IMG/VR virus record: IMGVR_UViG_3300006637_000009
Span: 1 to 35,824 of that record
DNA from: a virus
Direction: 5' to 3' (one strand)
DNA: 35,824 nt
Part shown: positions 18,840 through 26,196 of the stretch, piece after piece
Layout: every line of letters starts with the position of its first letter
Numbering within the stretch: the first letter of the stretch is position 1
Translations under genes and position numbers: made by a program
Notes under the pieces: model-generated
What the model was told of the DNA's origin: nothing
The model's input: only the letters and a program-made list of their open reading frames with translations
The model's database searches: none

Positions 18840-19670
18840 ATGGCAGGCATTAACTTAGAGGGTAGAGCAACTCTTGTTGCAGAGAAAGAACGTGCTCAAG
18901 TTGTGTCAACTCTAAAGGACATGCTAGAGCTATCTCGTCAGTCAGCAGAAGAAAATGCTAAAGCCAGAGAAGCGGCAGGTATTACTGAGTCTCTTGCGGA
19001 GCCTTTCGTTAGAGACACAGGCGATATGGTACGCCCCGAGATGCGTCCTGTTGATATGGTACCGTCTGAGCTTTCGGATATTATTGCTGATGAGTCTACG
19101 GCACCACTAAGTGAGGTAGATCCTGCTGCTGATATAGCCTCTGACTTACAGGTTATAAAACAACTAGACAAAGATGTTGCAGCACCCGAGACTTCCCTTA
19201 GGCCACAAATGAGGCCAGAAGGGTTGGACGATAAAGGTTTTAAGATTGTAACTAATACTTCTATGAAACCTACGTTTACTTTAACTAATGCTTCCTTACT
19301 TACAAAACCAGAAGCTCCTGAAAGAATGGATAACCTTCTTCGAGGGGCCTTCCAGACATTACAACAAAACTTTGGGGCGGAGCTAATAATAAACGATGCT
19401 CTTCCAAAGAAGGGTTCAACTAGAGAGAAAAACACACCTAACTCAAGACACTTCCACGGAGATGCTCTCGATATTTCTGTAGCGGGTATGCCTGACTCTG
19501 AGAAATTAAAACTTGTGGCTGTTGCAAAGAAGGCGGGGTTTAAAGGCTTTGGCTTTGGTAACAATATACTCCACATAGACATGGGTGGAAATAGAGGCTG
19601 GTCGTATGGTAATGACTTGTTTGCTGGCAAGCCTGTAAGTGATTTGATAGCTCAAATAAAGGCTCCCTAA
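18840..19670 (+). CDS. Peptidase M15-type murein hydrolase with long N-terminal extension
   Basis: 276 residues from the ATG at 18840, one base after the preceding stop; an upstream in-frame start would overlap the previous gene by about 146 bases and is less likely. The C-terminal domain (about 160-276) has the zinc site of M15 family peptidases: SRHFHGDALD with His204 and Asp211, and His245 in LHIDMG. These enzymes cut peptide cross-links of peptidoglycan. The N-terminal 150 residues are acidic with RPEMRP (65-70) and RPQMRP (121-126) and have no signal peptide. It sits directly before a holin-like gene, so it may be the endolysin, or a virion-borne lysin given its core-protein neighbours. 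Confidence 0.8.
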   Translation: MAGINLEGRATLVAEKERAQVVSTLKDMLELSRQSAEENAKAREAAGITESLAEPFVRDTGDMVRPEMRPVDMVPSELSDIIADESTAPLSEVDPAADIASDLQVIKQLDKDVAAPETSLRPQMRPEGLDDKGFKIVTNTSMKPTFTLTNASLLTKPEAPERMDNLLRGAFQTLQQNFGAELIINDALPKKGSTREKNTPNSRHFHGDALDISVAGMPDSEKLKLVAVAKKAGFKGFGFGNNILHIDMGGNRGWSYGNDLFAGKPVSDLIAQIKAP

Positions 19671-20092
19671 TGTTTGGTCTCCCCTTAGAACTCATCACCA
19701 TGCTATTCTCCACCGTGCTAGGTGGTGTCATGTCCATATGGGGCCAAAGCAACAAGAACAAAGCAGAACAACAGGCTATGCTCATAGGAGCAACCAACAC
19801 GGCCAGAGAGTATGGATCAAAAGACAAACACTTCGCATGGACACGAAGGATCATAGCACTCTCAGCTGTCATTTCAATCATCGTACTACCTAAGCTCGTA
19901 GCTGTGTGGTATCCAGAAGTACCCGTGTTTGTAGGGTACACAGAAGTACAAGGGGGTTTCTGGAACTTCCTGTTTGGACCTGACAAGCAGATTGTATGGC
20001 AGTCTGCCCAAGGGTTCGTCATCACACCGCTGGACACACACATTGTGTCAGCTATCGTTGGACTATATTTCGGTGCGGGATTTTCAAAATGA
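19670..20092 (+). CDS. Holin-like membrane protein (three transmembrane segments)
   Basis: 140 residues with three hydrophobic segments, about 5-24, 58-80 and 115-136, separated by a basic cytoplasmic-type stretch (KNKAEQQAM, KDKHFAWTRR) and a short Trp-rich loop. The pattern matches three-helix holins of phages and gene transfer agents of alphaproteobacteria. It overlaps the peptidase gene by one base (TAATG) and the next gene by ATGA, giving a compact lysis cassette. It would permeabilise the inner membrane to time lysis. Confidence 0.72.
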   Translation: MFGLPLELITMLFSTVLGGVMSIWGQSNKNKAEQQAMLIGATNTAREYGSKDKHFAWTRRIIALSAVISIIVLPKLVAVWYPEVPVFVGYTEVQGGFWNFLFGPDKQIVWQSAQGFVITPLDTHIVSAIVGLYFGAGFSK

Positions 20093-20364
20093 ACCAAGAT
20101 CAAGAGTGGCATTTATCTAAGTCAGTACCACTGACATTTGTTGTGGCTATATTTATACAAACGGTTTCTTTAGTATGGTATGTGTCATCGTTAGACAATA
20201 CCATCAAAAATAATGAGAAGGAATTGCTTAGGCAAGACGTAAGGCTTTCAGCCCTGGAGAATGTAGTCCAGTCTCAGGCTTTGACCTTAGCTCGTATTGA
20301 CGAGAATATTAAGTCCATTAGGGTTATGATGGAGAAGACTTCATCTAACCGTGACCCTAGGTAG
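20089..20364 (+). CDS. Single-span membrane protein with coiled coil; possible i-spanin
   Basis: 91 residues from the ATG at 20089 (ATGA overlap with the holin-like gene). A single hydrophobic segment at about 13-30 is followed by a heptad-like helix (LDNTIKNNEKELLRQDVRL and ALENVVQSQALTLARIDEN). That topology, and the position right after the holin, fits an inner-membrane spanin, which links to an outer-membrane partner to fuse the membranes at lysis. No lipoprotein partner with a clear lipobox is present nearby, so the spanin call is tentative; it could also be an antiholin or holin accessory protein. Confidence 0.5.
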   Translation: MNQDQEWHLSKSVPLTFVVAIFIQTVSLVWYVSSLDNTIKNNEKELLRQDVRLSALENVVQSQALTLARIDENIKSIRVMMEKTSSNRDPR

Positions 20365-20369
20365 ACCTA

Positions 20370-20846
20370 ATGATTGATCCGTTTACAGCCTTTGCAGCAG
20401 CACAGACAGCCGTATCTGCCATTAAGAAAGGCATACAGTTAGGTAAAGATATTGCTGGTATCTCTAACGACTTAGCTAAATTTGCTGGAGCTATTTCAGA
20501 CTTGGAGTTTGCACATAAGTCAGCTGAGAATCAACCTTGGTATGCCGTGTTGTTTGGTGGTACTGGCCCCAGTGCAATAGACATCTTCGCCAAAAAGAAA
20601 CAAGCGGAGGCTCTTCGTGCAGATATTAAGCAATATATCCAGTTTGCCTATGGTCAGTCTGCTTGGGAGGAACTTCTACGCATCGAATCTCAAGTGCGCA
20701 AGGATCGTCAGAAAACTCTATATCGCAAGGCGGAGATTAAGCAGGCGATTATCGAGTGGACTTTGGGCATTCTGGTGGTGGTATCAGGCGTTGGTATCCT
20801 CGGCGTGGGCATTTATTTCCTCGGCAAGAAACAAGGGAAGTGGTGA
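20370..20846 (+). CDS. Hypothetical membrane-anchored protein of the lysis region
   Basis: 158 residues beginning MIDPFTAFAAAQTAVSAIKK, an opening shared by proteins I associate with marine myo- and podoviruses. It has an amphipathic N-terminal half, a central FGGTGPSAIDIF segment, a basic helix and one C-terminal transmembrane segment at about 130-152 ending in a Lys-rich tail. Function is unknown; position next to the holin and spanin candidates suggests envelope location late in infection. Confidence 0.6.
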   Translation: MIDPFTAFAAAQTAVSAIKKGIQLGKDIAGISNDLAKFAGAISDLEFAHKSAENQPWYAVLFGGTGPSAIDIFAKKKQAEALRADIKQYIQFAYGQSAWEELLRIESQVRKDRQKTLYRKAEIKQAIIEWTLGILVVVSGVGILGVGIYFLGKKQGKW

Positions 20847-21109
20847 TGGCTAAGAAAGATCCAAGACTAGAACGTGCTGGCGTATCAGGTTTCAATAAAC
20901 CTAAGGCTACACCTGGTCATGCAACCAAGTCTCATGTTGTTGTTGCCAAAGAGGGTGACAAGATTAAAACAATTAGGTTCGGTCAACAGGGTGTCAAGGG
21001 TAGCCCCGATGGTTCCAAAAGGAACAAAGCATTCAAAGCCCGTCATGCTAAGAACATTGCCAAGGGTAAGATGTCAGCTGCCTATTGGGCTGACAAGGTA
21101 AAGTGGTAA
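20846..21109 (+). CDS. Small basic conserved phage protein
   Basis: 87 residues from the ATG at 20846 (TGATG overlap with the previous stop). It begins MAKKDPRLERAGVSGFNKPK and contains the pattern IRFGQQG, then FKARHAKNIAKGKMSAAYWA. This short Lys/Arg-rich family is familiar from many marine phages but has no known role. No zinc motif or membrane segment. It is probably a nucleic-acid or virion-associated protein, by charge only. Confidence 0.65.
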   Translation: MAKKDPRLERAGVSGFNKPKATPGHATKSHVVVAKEGDKIKTIRFGQQGVKGSPDGSKRNKAFKARHAKNIAKGKMSAAYWADKVKW

Positions 21110-21297
21110 TGTGGTTAGCTGTCCTAATGGTTTGCTCAACCCCTGAAGTTTCATCCTGTATTGTTGTTGGCAATACGGAAAACCTGTGGCCTACTGAGGA
21201 GCAGTGTAGGGCGGATGTCTTAACCGTAGGAACTAAGTTCATGATGGATGGGTACTTCGTAAGACCCAACTGCTTTAAGATAGGGGAGAGTGCCTAA
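21109..21297 (+). CDS. Short cysteine-containing hypothetical protein, possibly exported
   Basis: 62 residues starting at the ATG that overlaps the previous stop (TAATG). The first 15 residues are hydrophobic (MWLAVLMVCSTPEVSSC) and could act as a poor signal sequence or membrane anchor; four cysteines (9, 17, 34, 56) could form two disulfides in the periplasm. There is no positively charged n-region and no clear lipobox. It lies between small basic genes of the late region. An outer-membrane spanin role is conceivable but not supported by a lipobox. Confidence 0.5.
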   Translation: MWLAVLMVCSTPEVSSCIVVGNTENLWPTEEQCRADVLTVGTKFMMDGYFVRPNCFKIGESA

Positions 21298-21449
21298 TGG
21301 CTAAAGGATTATACGCAAACATCCATGCTAAACGTAAACGAATAGCAGCAGGATCGGGTGAGAAGATGCGTAAGGTAGGGAGTAAAGGCGCACCTACAGA
21401 TAAGAACTTTAAACAAGCGGCAAAGACAGCAAAGAAAAGGAAGAAGTAA
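21297..21449 (+). CDS. Small Lys-rich protein (MAKGLYANIHAKRKR type)
   Basis: 50 residues, opening MAKGLYANIHAKRKRIAAGS and ending in KTAKKRKK. The start overlaps the preceding stop by one base (TAATG). About a third of residues are Lys or Arg. Proteins of this kind are widespread in marine phages of several morphologies and usually sit among late genes; no function is established to my knowledge. The charge would suit binding of DNA or RNA or neutralisation of packaged DNA. Confidence 0.65.
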   Translation: MAKGLYANIHAKRKRIAAGSGEKMRKVGSKGAPTDKNFKQAAKTAKKRKK

Positions 21450-21450
21450 T

Positions 21451-21555
21451 ATGCCATACAAAAACGGTAAGAAGATTTCATACGGAACTGGTGCAACTAA
21501 GAAGAAACCAGTTAAGAAAAAGAAATCAATGACGATGATGACAAAAAAGAAATAA
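21451..21555 (+). CDS. Very small Lys-rich protein (MPYKNGKK type)
   Basis: 34 residues, opening MPYKNGKKISYGTG and ending in a Lys/Met-rich tail. It begins one base after the preceding stop and ends just before the bidirectional terminator, so it is the last gene of the late operon. The start motif MPYKNGK is one I associate with other short phage genes, which supports it being real despite its length. Function unknown. Confidence 0.55.
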   Translation: MPYKNGKKISYGTGATKKKPVKKKKSMTMMTKKK

Positions 21556-21560
21556 AGTTT

Positions 21561-21590
21561 AAAGCCCCAAGGAGAAATCCAAGGGGCTTT
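21561..21590. terminator. Bidirectional rho-independent terminator between convergent operons
   Basis: Inverted repeat AAAGCCCC ... GGGGCTTT with an inner GGA-GAAA-TCC (GAAA tetraloop) stem, followed by a T-rich run on the plus side (TTTACTTTT) and by TTTAAACTTTATTTC on the minus side. It lies between the end of the plus-strand late genes (21555) and the end of the minus-strand operon (21600), so it can stop both convergent transcripts and prevent antisense read-through. Confidence 0.9.
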
Positions 21591-21599
21591 ACTTTTAGG

Positions 21600-22310
21600 T
21601 TAGAGTTTTTCTTTCATGAAGACCTTGACCCACTGAGCACATATGTCACTCCTGACAATATCCTCCACACCAAACTCAATGATAGGCACAGGTAGCATAT
21701 GTTTCTTAGCTAAGTGGATGACCTTTGAGAGACCATCGGCTTCCTTAAGGTCAGACTGTTGGACATCCCCATTAAGTACAATCGTTGACTCTTCACCAAC
21801 ACGAGTAAGCAACATCTTAAGTTCGTGAGTGGTGATGTTCTGTGTCTCATCAACGATTATGAAGGCATTATCGAAGCTACGCCCACGCATAAGTGCAAGA
21901 GGTGCCATCTCAATGTTGCCATTCTTGATCCCTGTCTCAACGGTTCCTTTACCAAGATGCTTCTCCAATACGTCTAGCACAGGCAAGGCCCATGGCATAG
22001 TCTTCTCCTGAAGGTCACCCTTAAGGAACCCTAGTTCTTTTCCTACGGCTACATGGGGACGGGTAATGACGATCTTGTCAATAGCCTTGGTAGCATATAG
22101 GTCGGCTGCGTAGGTGGCAGTAACGTAAGTCTTACCAGTACCAGCAGGCCCAAGAACAAAGACCTGATTGTTACTTGACAACGCATCAATGAAGTCCTTT
22201 TGCTTAGGTGTGCGAGGGACTAGGCCTGATGTCTTCTTTGTTGTTGCTCCCTTATAGTTTGTCTTACGGCGGGTACGTGTAGGCTTTTGTAGTGGTTCAA
22301 TGTTATTCAT
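21600..22310 (-). CDS. phoH: PhoH-like P-loop ATPase
   Basis: 236 residues. Walker A GPAGTGKT at 54-61 and Walker B IIVDETQN around 151-158 (Asp154, Glu155) match the PhoH family, whose bacterial members are linked to phosphate starvation and have been tied to RNA handling (some fused to nucleases). The basic N-terminal 30 residues precede the ATPase core. It is common in marine phages, SIO1 among them, but its role in infection is unsettled. It starts inside the stop of the nuclease-like gene (ATGA) and is the last gene of the minus operon. Confidence 0.9.
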   Translation of the reverse strand: MNNIEPLQKPTRTRRKTNYKGATTKKTSGLVPRTPKQKDFIDALSSNNQVFVLGPAGTGKTYVTATYAADLYATKAIDKIVITRPHVAVGKELGFLKGDLQEKTMPWALPVLDVLEKHLGKGTVETGIKNGNIEMAPLALMRGRSFDNAFIIVDETQNITTHELKMLLTRVGEESTIVLNGDVQQSDLKEADGLSKVIHLAKKHMLPVPIIEFGVEDIVRSDICAQWVKVFMKEKL

Positions 22311-22753
22311 AAGCTAACCAACTCAGCTTCTACATAAGGAATGTGAAAGAACTTTTCACCATGTGTGATATACCTACCCTTAGCCCCCTTAAGGCTTTCC
22401 TTGGTGAGCTGTGTGTCTTTAATACGCCATGCTTGCTTGAAGTCAGGACGAAAGATATAGAAGTTAAGGACACCATTTTCTTCTGTGTGCTTATCTAACA
22501 GACGTTGCTTACGTTCAGGGATACGGATCTCTGTCCAATGCGTAGGCCAGTCAGCTTTCCACGCTGTCTTTACTTCAGCCTCATTGAAATAGGTGTATCC
22601 ATTCTTCTGTGATACAACGTCAACATTAAAGTTCTCTTCGTTGTTAACTATCGTGTGACCCTTAGCCTCCAAGTAGGAGACCAAGGCATCACGGGCAGGA
22701 CTATCATACGCTTCGTATAGTGCTCGACTAAAACTCTTCCGTACTGCTGTCAT
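22307..22753 (-). CDS. PD-(D/E)XK-type nuclease-like protein
   Basis: 148 residues. A NVDVV strand with Asp45 is followed by YFNEAEVKTAW with Glu60-x-Lys62, the D...ExK arrangement of the restriction-endonuclease fold; the N-terminal helix has Glu14. A role in degrading host DNA or processing phage DNA is inferred. AAGGA lies about eight bases before the ATG. It overlaps the glutaredoxin gene by 26 bases and is the penultimate gene of the operon, next to phoH. Family identity beyond the fold is uncertain. Confidence 0.6.
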   Translation of the reverse strand: MTAVRKSFSRALYEAYDSPARDALVSYLEAKGHTIVNNEENFNVDVVSQKNGYTYFNEAEVKTAWKADWPTHWTEIRIPERKQRLLDKHTEENGVLNFYIFRPDFKQAWRIKDTQLTKESLKGAKGRYITHGEKFFHIPYVEAELVSL

Positions 22754-22976
22754 TGAGTAGTTCCTTTAGTTCGGTGTAGCCACCAATGTGCTCACCTGTA
22801 GGGTTAAAGATCTGGGGTACAGTCGTCATACCAGCATCTTTGATTAATGTCAATAGCCATTTACTGCTAGGGGAGTCGAGGGTGTAGGAGGTGTATGTCA
22901 ACCCCCTACCCCGCAACATAGCCTTAGCATCATCACAGAAGTTGCACTGTGTTCTACCTAAGACTACCCAACTCAT
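22728..22976 (-). CDS. Glutaredoxin-like protein
   Basis: 82 residues with the redox motif CNFC (residues 17-20 region, after VVLGRTQ), the TVPQIF segment with the cis-proline and a GGYTEL segment that binds glutathione: the full glutaredoxin core. It would reduce disulfides using glutathione. It starts in the stop codon of the ribonucleotide reductase gene (ATGA), so its likely job is to re-reduce the reductase's C-terminal cysteine pair after each turnover. Confidence 0.85.
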   Translation of the reverse strand: MSWVVLGRTQCNFCDDAKAMLRGRGLTYTSYTLDSPSSKWLLTLIKDAGMTTVPQIFNPTGEHIGGYTELKELLNDSSTEEF

Positions 22977-24877
22977 GTCAAGTCCACAATCTCACAAGAG
23001 TCACCTGAGCAAGCCATAGTCTGACTACCTGAAGTGTTGTCCTCTTTCTCGTAGTCAGCAAGAGAAGTCCAGTCGATAGCCTCGGGCATAAGTGACAACA
23101 GTTGTTCGTACTCAGACTTACCACAGTCTTGGTAGGGTGCCTGTTGGTACGTATGGTCAGAGTGAGGTAAGAAAGAAACACCACTCATCTCATCAAAGTG
23201 TTTGTACACGAAGGCACCTACGTCCACCCACTCAGCATCCTTAACGGAGATCGTAACGGATGGCTTATGTTCGCACCAGTGGCGTTGGTAGGTCAACCAG
23301 GTCTCCAGTTGTTCTATTGCTGTTGTGTCATTACGTGTGACAGCATTATCAGGAGACTTCATAGGGAAGCTAAACACTGTAGTCTGGTCTGGCTTCATGA
23401 CACATGGCTCACTAGGAATACCTTGGTCAATCATGAATTGTGTCAAGGGGTCTTTGTTGTCTCCTCGAACGGTTCTGATGTAGTAGTTATTGTGTCGGGC
23501 GTGTATCCCAGAGGCTGAGTCAACGAGTTGGCTGACTGTTCCCGATGGCTTAACACAGCTAATAGCAGCAGCAACAGGAATGCCAAGAAGGCCAGCCCAC
23601 TCAGCGTTAGTTTCGATTGCAATTTCACGTAACTTCTCCAATGTTTTATCTAAGCCAGCATTCTTACTGGTCATTAACGGATTGTCCATAATGCCTGTAA
23701 GGCTCACCCCTAGCAGACGTTCAGCTTCTGTGTTGGTAGTCCAGATCTTACGAAGGTAAGGCATCTTGGTATAGGTGGACTGGATCGTACCTAGTATTGT
23801 AGCCAACTTAACCTTATGGGCTAGGTTGTCAAAGTTATCTGTAGCTCTAACAACAACCTCTGTTAGATTACAGAATTGGTTAGGACGTAGGATGATCTCA
23901 CTGCAAGGATTGGTCCCGAACTCATAGTTAGGATCACGGCGTCCATTCTTCTCCGCTTGTTTCTTTGAGGCCTGGCGGTTAAAGATACCCCGTTCACCTG
24001 AGCCTGACTCAACCAAGGCTGTCCACTCACGCATAAATGACATAGCATCTGGCTTCTCCGTATATGACACAGAGTTGTTAGCCAAAGCACGTTGGGGATT
24101 GTTCTCCCACCATGAGCCAGACTTAGCATGACGCATACGGTCATCCGAAAGGTTGCTCAGGGAGATCATAGCACTACGTCTTACACCACCAACTACAACT
24201 ACCTCACCGATCTTACACATTAAGTCGTGGCATTCTACAGATGACAGCTTACGTCCCTCTGCTGCACGGAATGTATTGACAGCAAAGTTAAACAAGTCTA
24301 TCAATGGTGCTGGTCCTGACGCACGTCCACCGAATGTCTTAAGACGGGCACCGGCAGGACGCACCTTAGATACATCCCACTTAGGGATCTCACCACTGTA
24401 GAGGAGTGCAATAACTTGACGGAGAGCCTTAGCCCAACCTTCTTTACTGTCCTTAACGACAATGACAGACTCACTCTCGAAGAGCTGAGGCACTTCTGGG
24501 AGCTTGCTGATGAATTGGCGCTCGACGGAGAACCCGACACCAGTGCCACACAAGAGGATAAACATAGCCTCATCGAAGGCCTTAAGGTCATCTACGGGTA
24601 GATACGAACAGTTGTACATACAAGTGTTGTCACGACTAGCAGCTGGCCCTGCTGTCATAAGTGAACGCATGGATGGCATGACACTAAGGTTAAGGATAGC
24701 TTCCTCTAGCTGGTCAATGTAAGTGTTGTCACCAACAACAGGACGTACCACGTTGTCCATGTAACGAGATACAGTCTCACCCCAGTTCTCACGGCGTCCT
24801 TCTTTGTCCAACCAACGTGCATACCGTGAGGTAGCAATAAAGGTCTGGTAGTCTGTCGGTAGTAGGTTGCTGCTCAT
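22973..24877 (-). CDS. nrdJ: Adenosylcobalamin-dependent (class II) ribonucleotide reductase, monomeric type
   Basis: 634 residues. The active-site set is visible: Cys90 in YNCSY and Cys336 in QFCNL (the redox pair), Asn323-Pro-Cys325-Ser-Glu327 (thiyl radical cysteine with Asn and Glu), and a C-terminal CSGDSC (Cys623/Cys628) shuttle pair. The same layout occurs in the Lactobacillus leichmannii enzyme, which is about 100 residues longer. It makes deoxynucleotides without oxygen, using vitamin B12 as radical source. No NrdB-like partner is present. Starts within the stop codon of the DUF1127 gene (ATGA). Dependence on host cobalamin fits Roseobacter-type hosts, many of which make B12. Confidence 0.92.
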   Translation of the reverse strand: MSSNLLPTDYQTFIATSRYARWLDKEGRRENWGETVSRYMDNVVRPVVGDNTYIDQLEEAILNLSVMPSMRSLMTAGPAASRDNTCMYNCSYLPVDDLKAFDEAMFILLCGTGVGFSVERQFISKLPEVPQLFESESVIVVKDSKEGWAKALRQVIALLYSGEIPKWDVSKVRPAGARLKTFGGRASGPAPLIDLFNFAVNTFRAAEGRKLSSVECHDLMCKIGEVVVVGGVRRSAMISLSNLSDDRMRHAKSGSWWENNPQRALANNSVSYTEKPDAMSFMREWTALVESGSGERGIFNRQASKKQAEKNGRRDPNYEFGTNPCSEIILRPNQFCNLTEVVVRATDNFDNLAHKVKLATILGTIQSTYTKMPYLRKIWTTNTEAERLLGVSLTGIMDNPLMTSKNAGLDKTLEKLREIAIETNAEWAGLLGIPVAAAISCVKPSGTVSQLVDSASGIHARHNNYYIRTVRGDNKDPLTQFMIDQGIPSEPCVMKPDQTTVFSFPMKSPDNAVTRNDTTAIEQLETWLTYQRHWCEHKPSVTISVKDAEWVDVGAFVYKHFDEMSGVSFLPHSDHTYQQAPYQDCGKSEYEQLLSLMPEAIDWTSLADYEKEDNTSGSQTMACSGDSCEIVDLT

Positions 24878-25071
24878 TTACCTCGTCCTCGCATTGTTTT
24901 ATCTTCTTCTAGCCAGACCATACGGTCAATGTCTTGCCTACTCATGCCAATGTCTTTTAGTTCTCTATCGGATAATTGGTTTAAGATCTTGACTGCTGCT
25001 CTATGCTCTGACCACATAATACAGTACCGCATGAACCTCACAAATATATTATTTACCCATCTCTGTTTCAT
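24874..25071 (-). CDS. DUF1127-like small protein
   Basis: 65 residues. The segment AVKILNQLSDRELKDIGMSR, followed by QDIDRMVW, closely matches the DUF1127 pattern of small alphaproteobacterial proteins (L..L-S-D-REL-KDIG-xSR-x-DI). In bacteria these have been linked to RNA-binding and to stress, phosphate or central metabolism control. The 25-residue N-terminus is basic and aromatic. It overlaps MazG upstream and NrdJ downstream by ATGA, so it is locked into the nucleotide operon. Being a typical host family, it was probably acquired from the host and could be a regulator. Confidence 0.75.
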   Translation of the reverse strand: MKQRWVNNIFVRFMRYCIMWSEHRAAVKILNQLSDRELKDIGMSRQDIDRMVWLEEDKTMRGRGK

Positions 25072-25424
25072 CTGTTGTCCCCCGAGCCTTTAATGACACC
25101 ACGAGTATACCTGTCATTCAGTTTGTCCATGTTAGCCTCCAGTACCTCAGGTAGGTTACTGTAGAAGTAGTTAGCCAAGGCAGTTGCGTAGAACACAACA
25201 TCACCCAACTCTTTGATGATCTCCTTCTGGTTGATCTTGGTGTTGTCTCTACGATACTTCTTAATCTTCTCAGCTACCTCACCCGCCTCGCCAACCAAAC
25301 CTAAGATGTTCTCGACAAGTCTGTTATCTCCCTCAGTTACGATCTTACCCTCTACCCAGTAAGAGTATTCCATAGGTGTGACATTGACAATGCTAAAAGC
25401 CTCGATGTCTTCTGCTGTAATCAT
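25068..25424 (-). CDS. MazG-like nucleotide pyrophosphohydrolase
   Basis: 118 residues from the ATG at 25424, chosen over the one at 25442 because it has AAGGA seven bases upstream and overlaps the upstream stop by ATGA. The metal-binding motif EAGEVAEKIKK (ExxE) and KELGDVVFYATAL (ExxD) are the MazG hallmark. Family members hydrolyse NTPs or dNTPs to monophosphates; in phages they may recycle nucleotides or change host alarmone levels. Its operon partner is the reductase, which supports a role in nucleotide pools. Confidence 0.85.
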   Translation of the reverse strand: MITAEDIEAFSIVNVTPMEYSYWVEGKIVTEGDNRLVENILGLVGEAGEVAEKIKKYRRDNTKINQKEIIKELGDVVFYATALANYFYSNLPEVLEANMDKLNDRYTRGVIKGSGDNR

Positions 25425-25606
25425 TCTTCTATCCTTTTCCATTCAGCCATTTCTGCGTCTAAGTTGAAGTAGTCGTCTAAGTCTATAAGACCTTCGTCTA
25501 CTAGGTATTCTATGATAAGTCTTTCTGAGATCTCGTTCTGTTCTAACAGCAATTCTAAGCCGTAGTTTTCGACAAGAGCACGAAGTTTACTATCTAAGTC
25601 AAACAT
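25421..25606 (-). CDS. Small acidic hypothetical protein
   Basis: 61 residues from the ATG at 25606; a TTG two codons upstream is an alternative. Sequence opens MFDLDSKLRALVENYGLELL and has the run LIDLDDYFN, an acidic helical pattern I associate with short proteins of other phages. No motif of known function. Its stop overlaps the MazG start (ATGA), so it is probably translated together with it. Confidence 0.55.
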   Translation of the reverse strand: MFDLDSKLRALVENYGLELLLEQNEISERLIIEYLVDEGLIDLDDYFNLDAEMAEWKRIEE

Positions 25607-25618
25607 TGTCAAGCACCA

Positions 25619-25831
25619 TTAGTTTGCCCCTAGATTATATTCTAGGATGATTGGCTCTATGGTTGTACTTAAGTGCTTAATCATTTCATAGGCACTGTCA
25701 AAGTCATCCATAAGTATCTCGTCTTCCTCCATGGTCCCATCCTCGTGTTCAACTAAACAGATGTTATAGTAGCAGTTCTCTTCGTCTAAGAAGTAAGGAC
25801 CACTTGTTACCCTGTGTATCTTTAAGATCAT
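25619..25831 (-). CDS. Small acidic hypothetical protein
   Basis: 70 residues from the ATG at 25831, which has AAAGGA about ten bases upstream and overlaps the endonuclease I stop by ATGA; the longer GTG start at 25852 is less likely. Strongly acidic (many Glu and Asp, for example EDGTMEEDEILMDD) with a few aromatics. It might mimic DNA or bind a basic partner, but this is only from charge. No recognised family. Confidence 0.5.
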   Translation of the reverse strand: MILKIHRVTSGPYFLDEENCYYNICLVEHEDGTMEEDEILMDDFDSAYEMIKHLSTTIEPIILEYNLGAN

Positions 25832-26196
25832 TTCTTCTTTTCCTTTACCCACTCAACAGGTATATACTCTTGTGCATACAAGAACCCATGTTTGTCACAC
25901 CAATCAGCATAAGATGTCTTAGAACCTTTCCTGATCTTGGCCTTAGGATTACTGAAAACAAACCGAATGTCAAGCTCTGGATACTGTTTTTTGACAAGTA
26001 AATGTTTCTTTCTATCTGACGGAAGAAACCTACCCTTTGTCTCAATGTAGATCCCATTAGGTAACTGGAAGTCTGGTGTGTAGTGACGCACCTCTGACAC
26101 AGCGTAAGGTATTCTCGTCTTCTCATACTTGAATTTAACCCTACGAAGAGTTAGCCAAGCAGCTGTCCTTTTCTCTAAGCCTGATCTAAAACGCAT
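25828..26196 (-). CDS. T7-like endonuclease I (Holliday junction resolvase)
   Basis: 122 residues, similar to T7 gp3 but slightly shorter. The catalytic layout of the family is clear: Glu8 in SGLEKR, Asp42 in YTPDFQL, and Glu52-x-Lys54 in YIETKGR, followed by DRKKHLLVKKQYP and KTSYADWCDKHGF. It cuts branched DNA, clearing replication intermediates before packaging, and helps break down host DNA together with the 5'-3' exonuclease whose gene it overlaps by 22 bases. Confidence 0.9.
   Translation of the reverse strand: MRFRSGLEKRTAAWLTLRRVKFKYEKTRIPYAVSEVRHYTPDFQLPNGIYIETKGRFLPSDRKKHLLVKKQYPELDIRFVFSNPKAKIRKGSKTSYADWCDKHGFLYAQEYIPVEWVKEKKK

Noticed and set aside
19540-20112. 190-residue minus-strand frame across the peptidase/holin junction
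   Set aside because: Antisense shadow of two well-supported lysis genes in a region where all genes are on the plus strand.
25584-25612. TTGACA-N17-TAAACT on the minus strand before a small gene
   Set aside because: The -35 word covers the start codons of the gene it would serve; -10 is poor.
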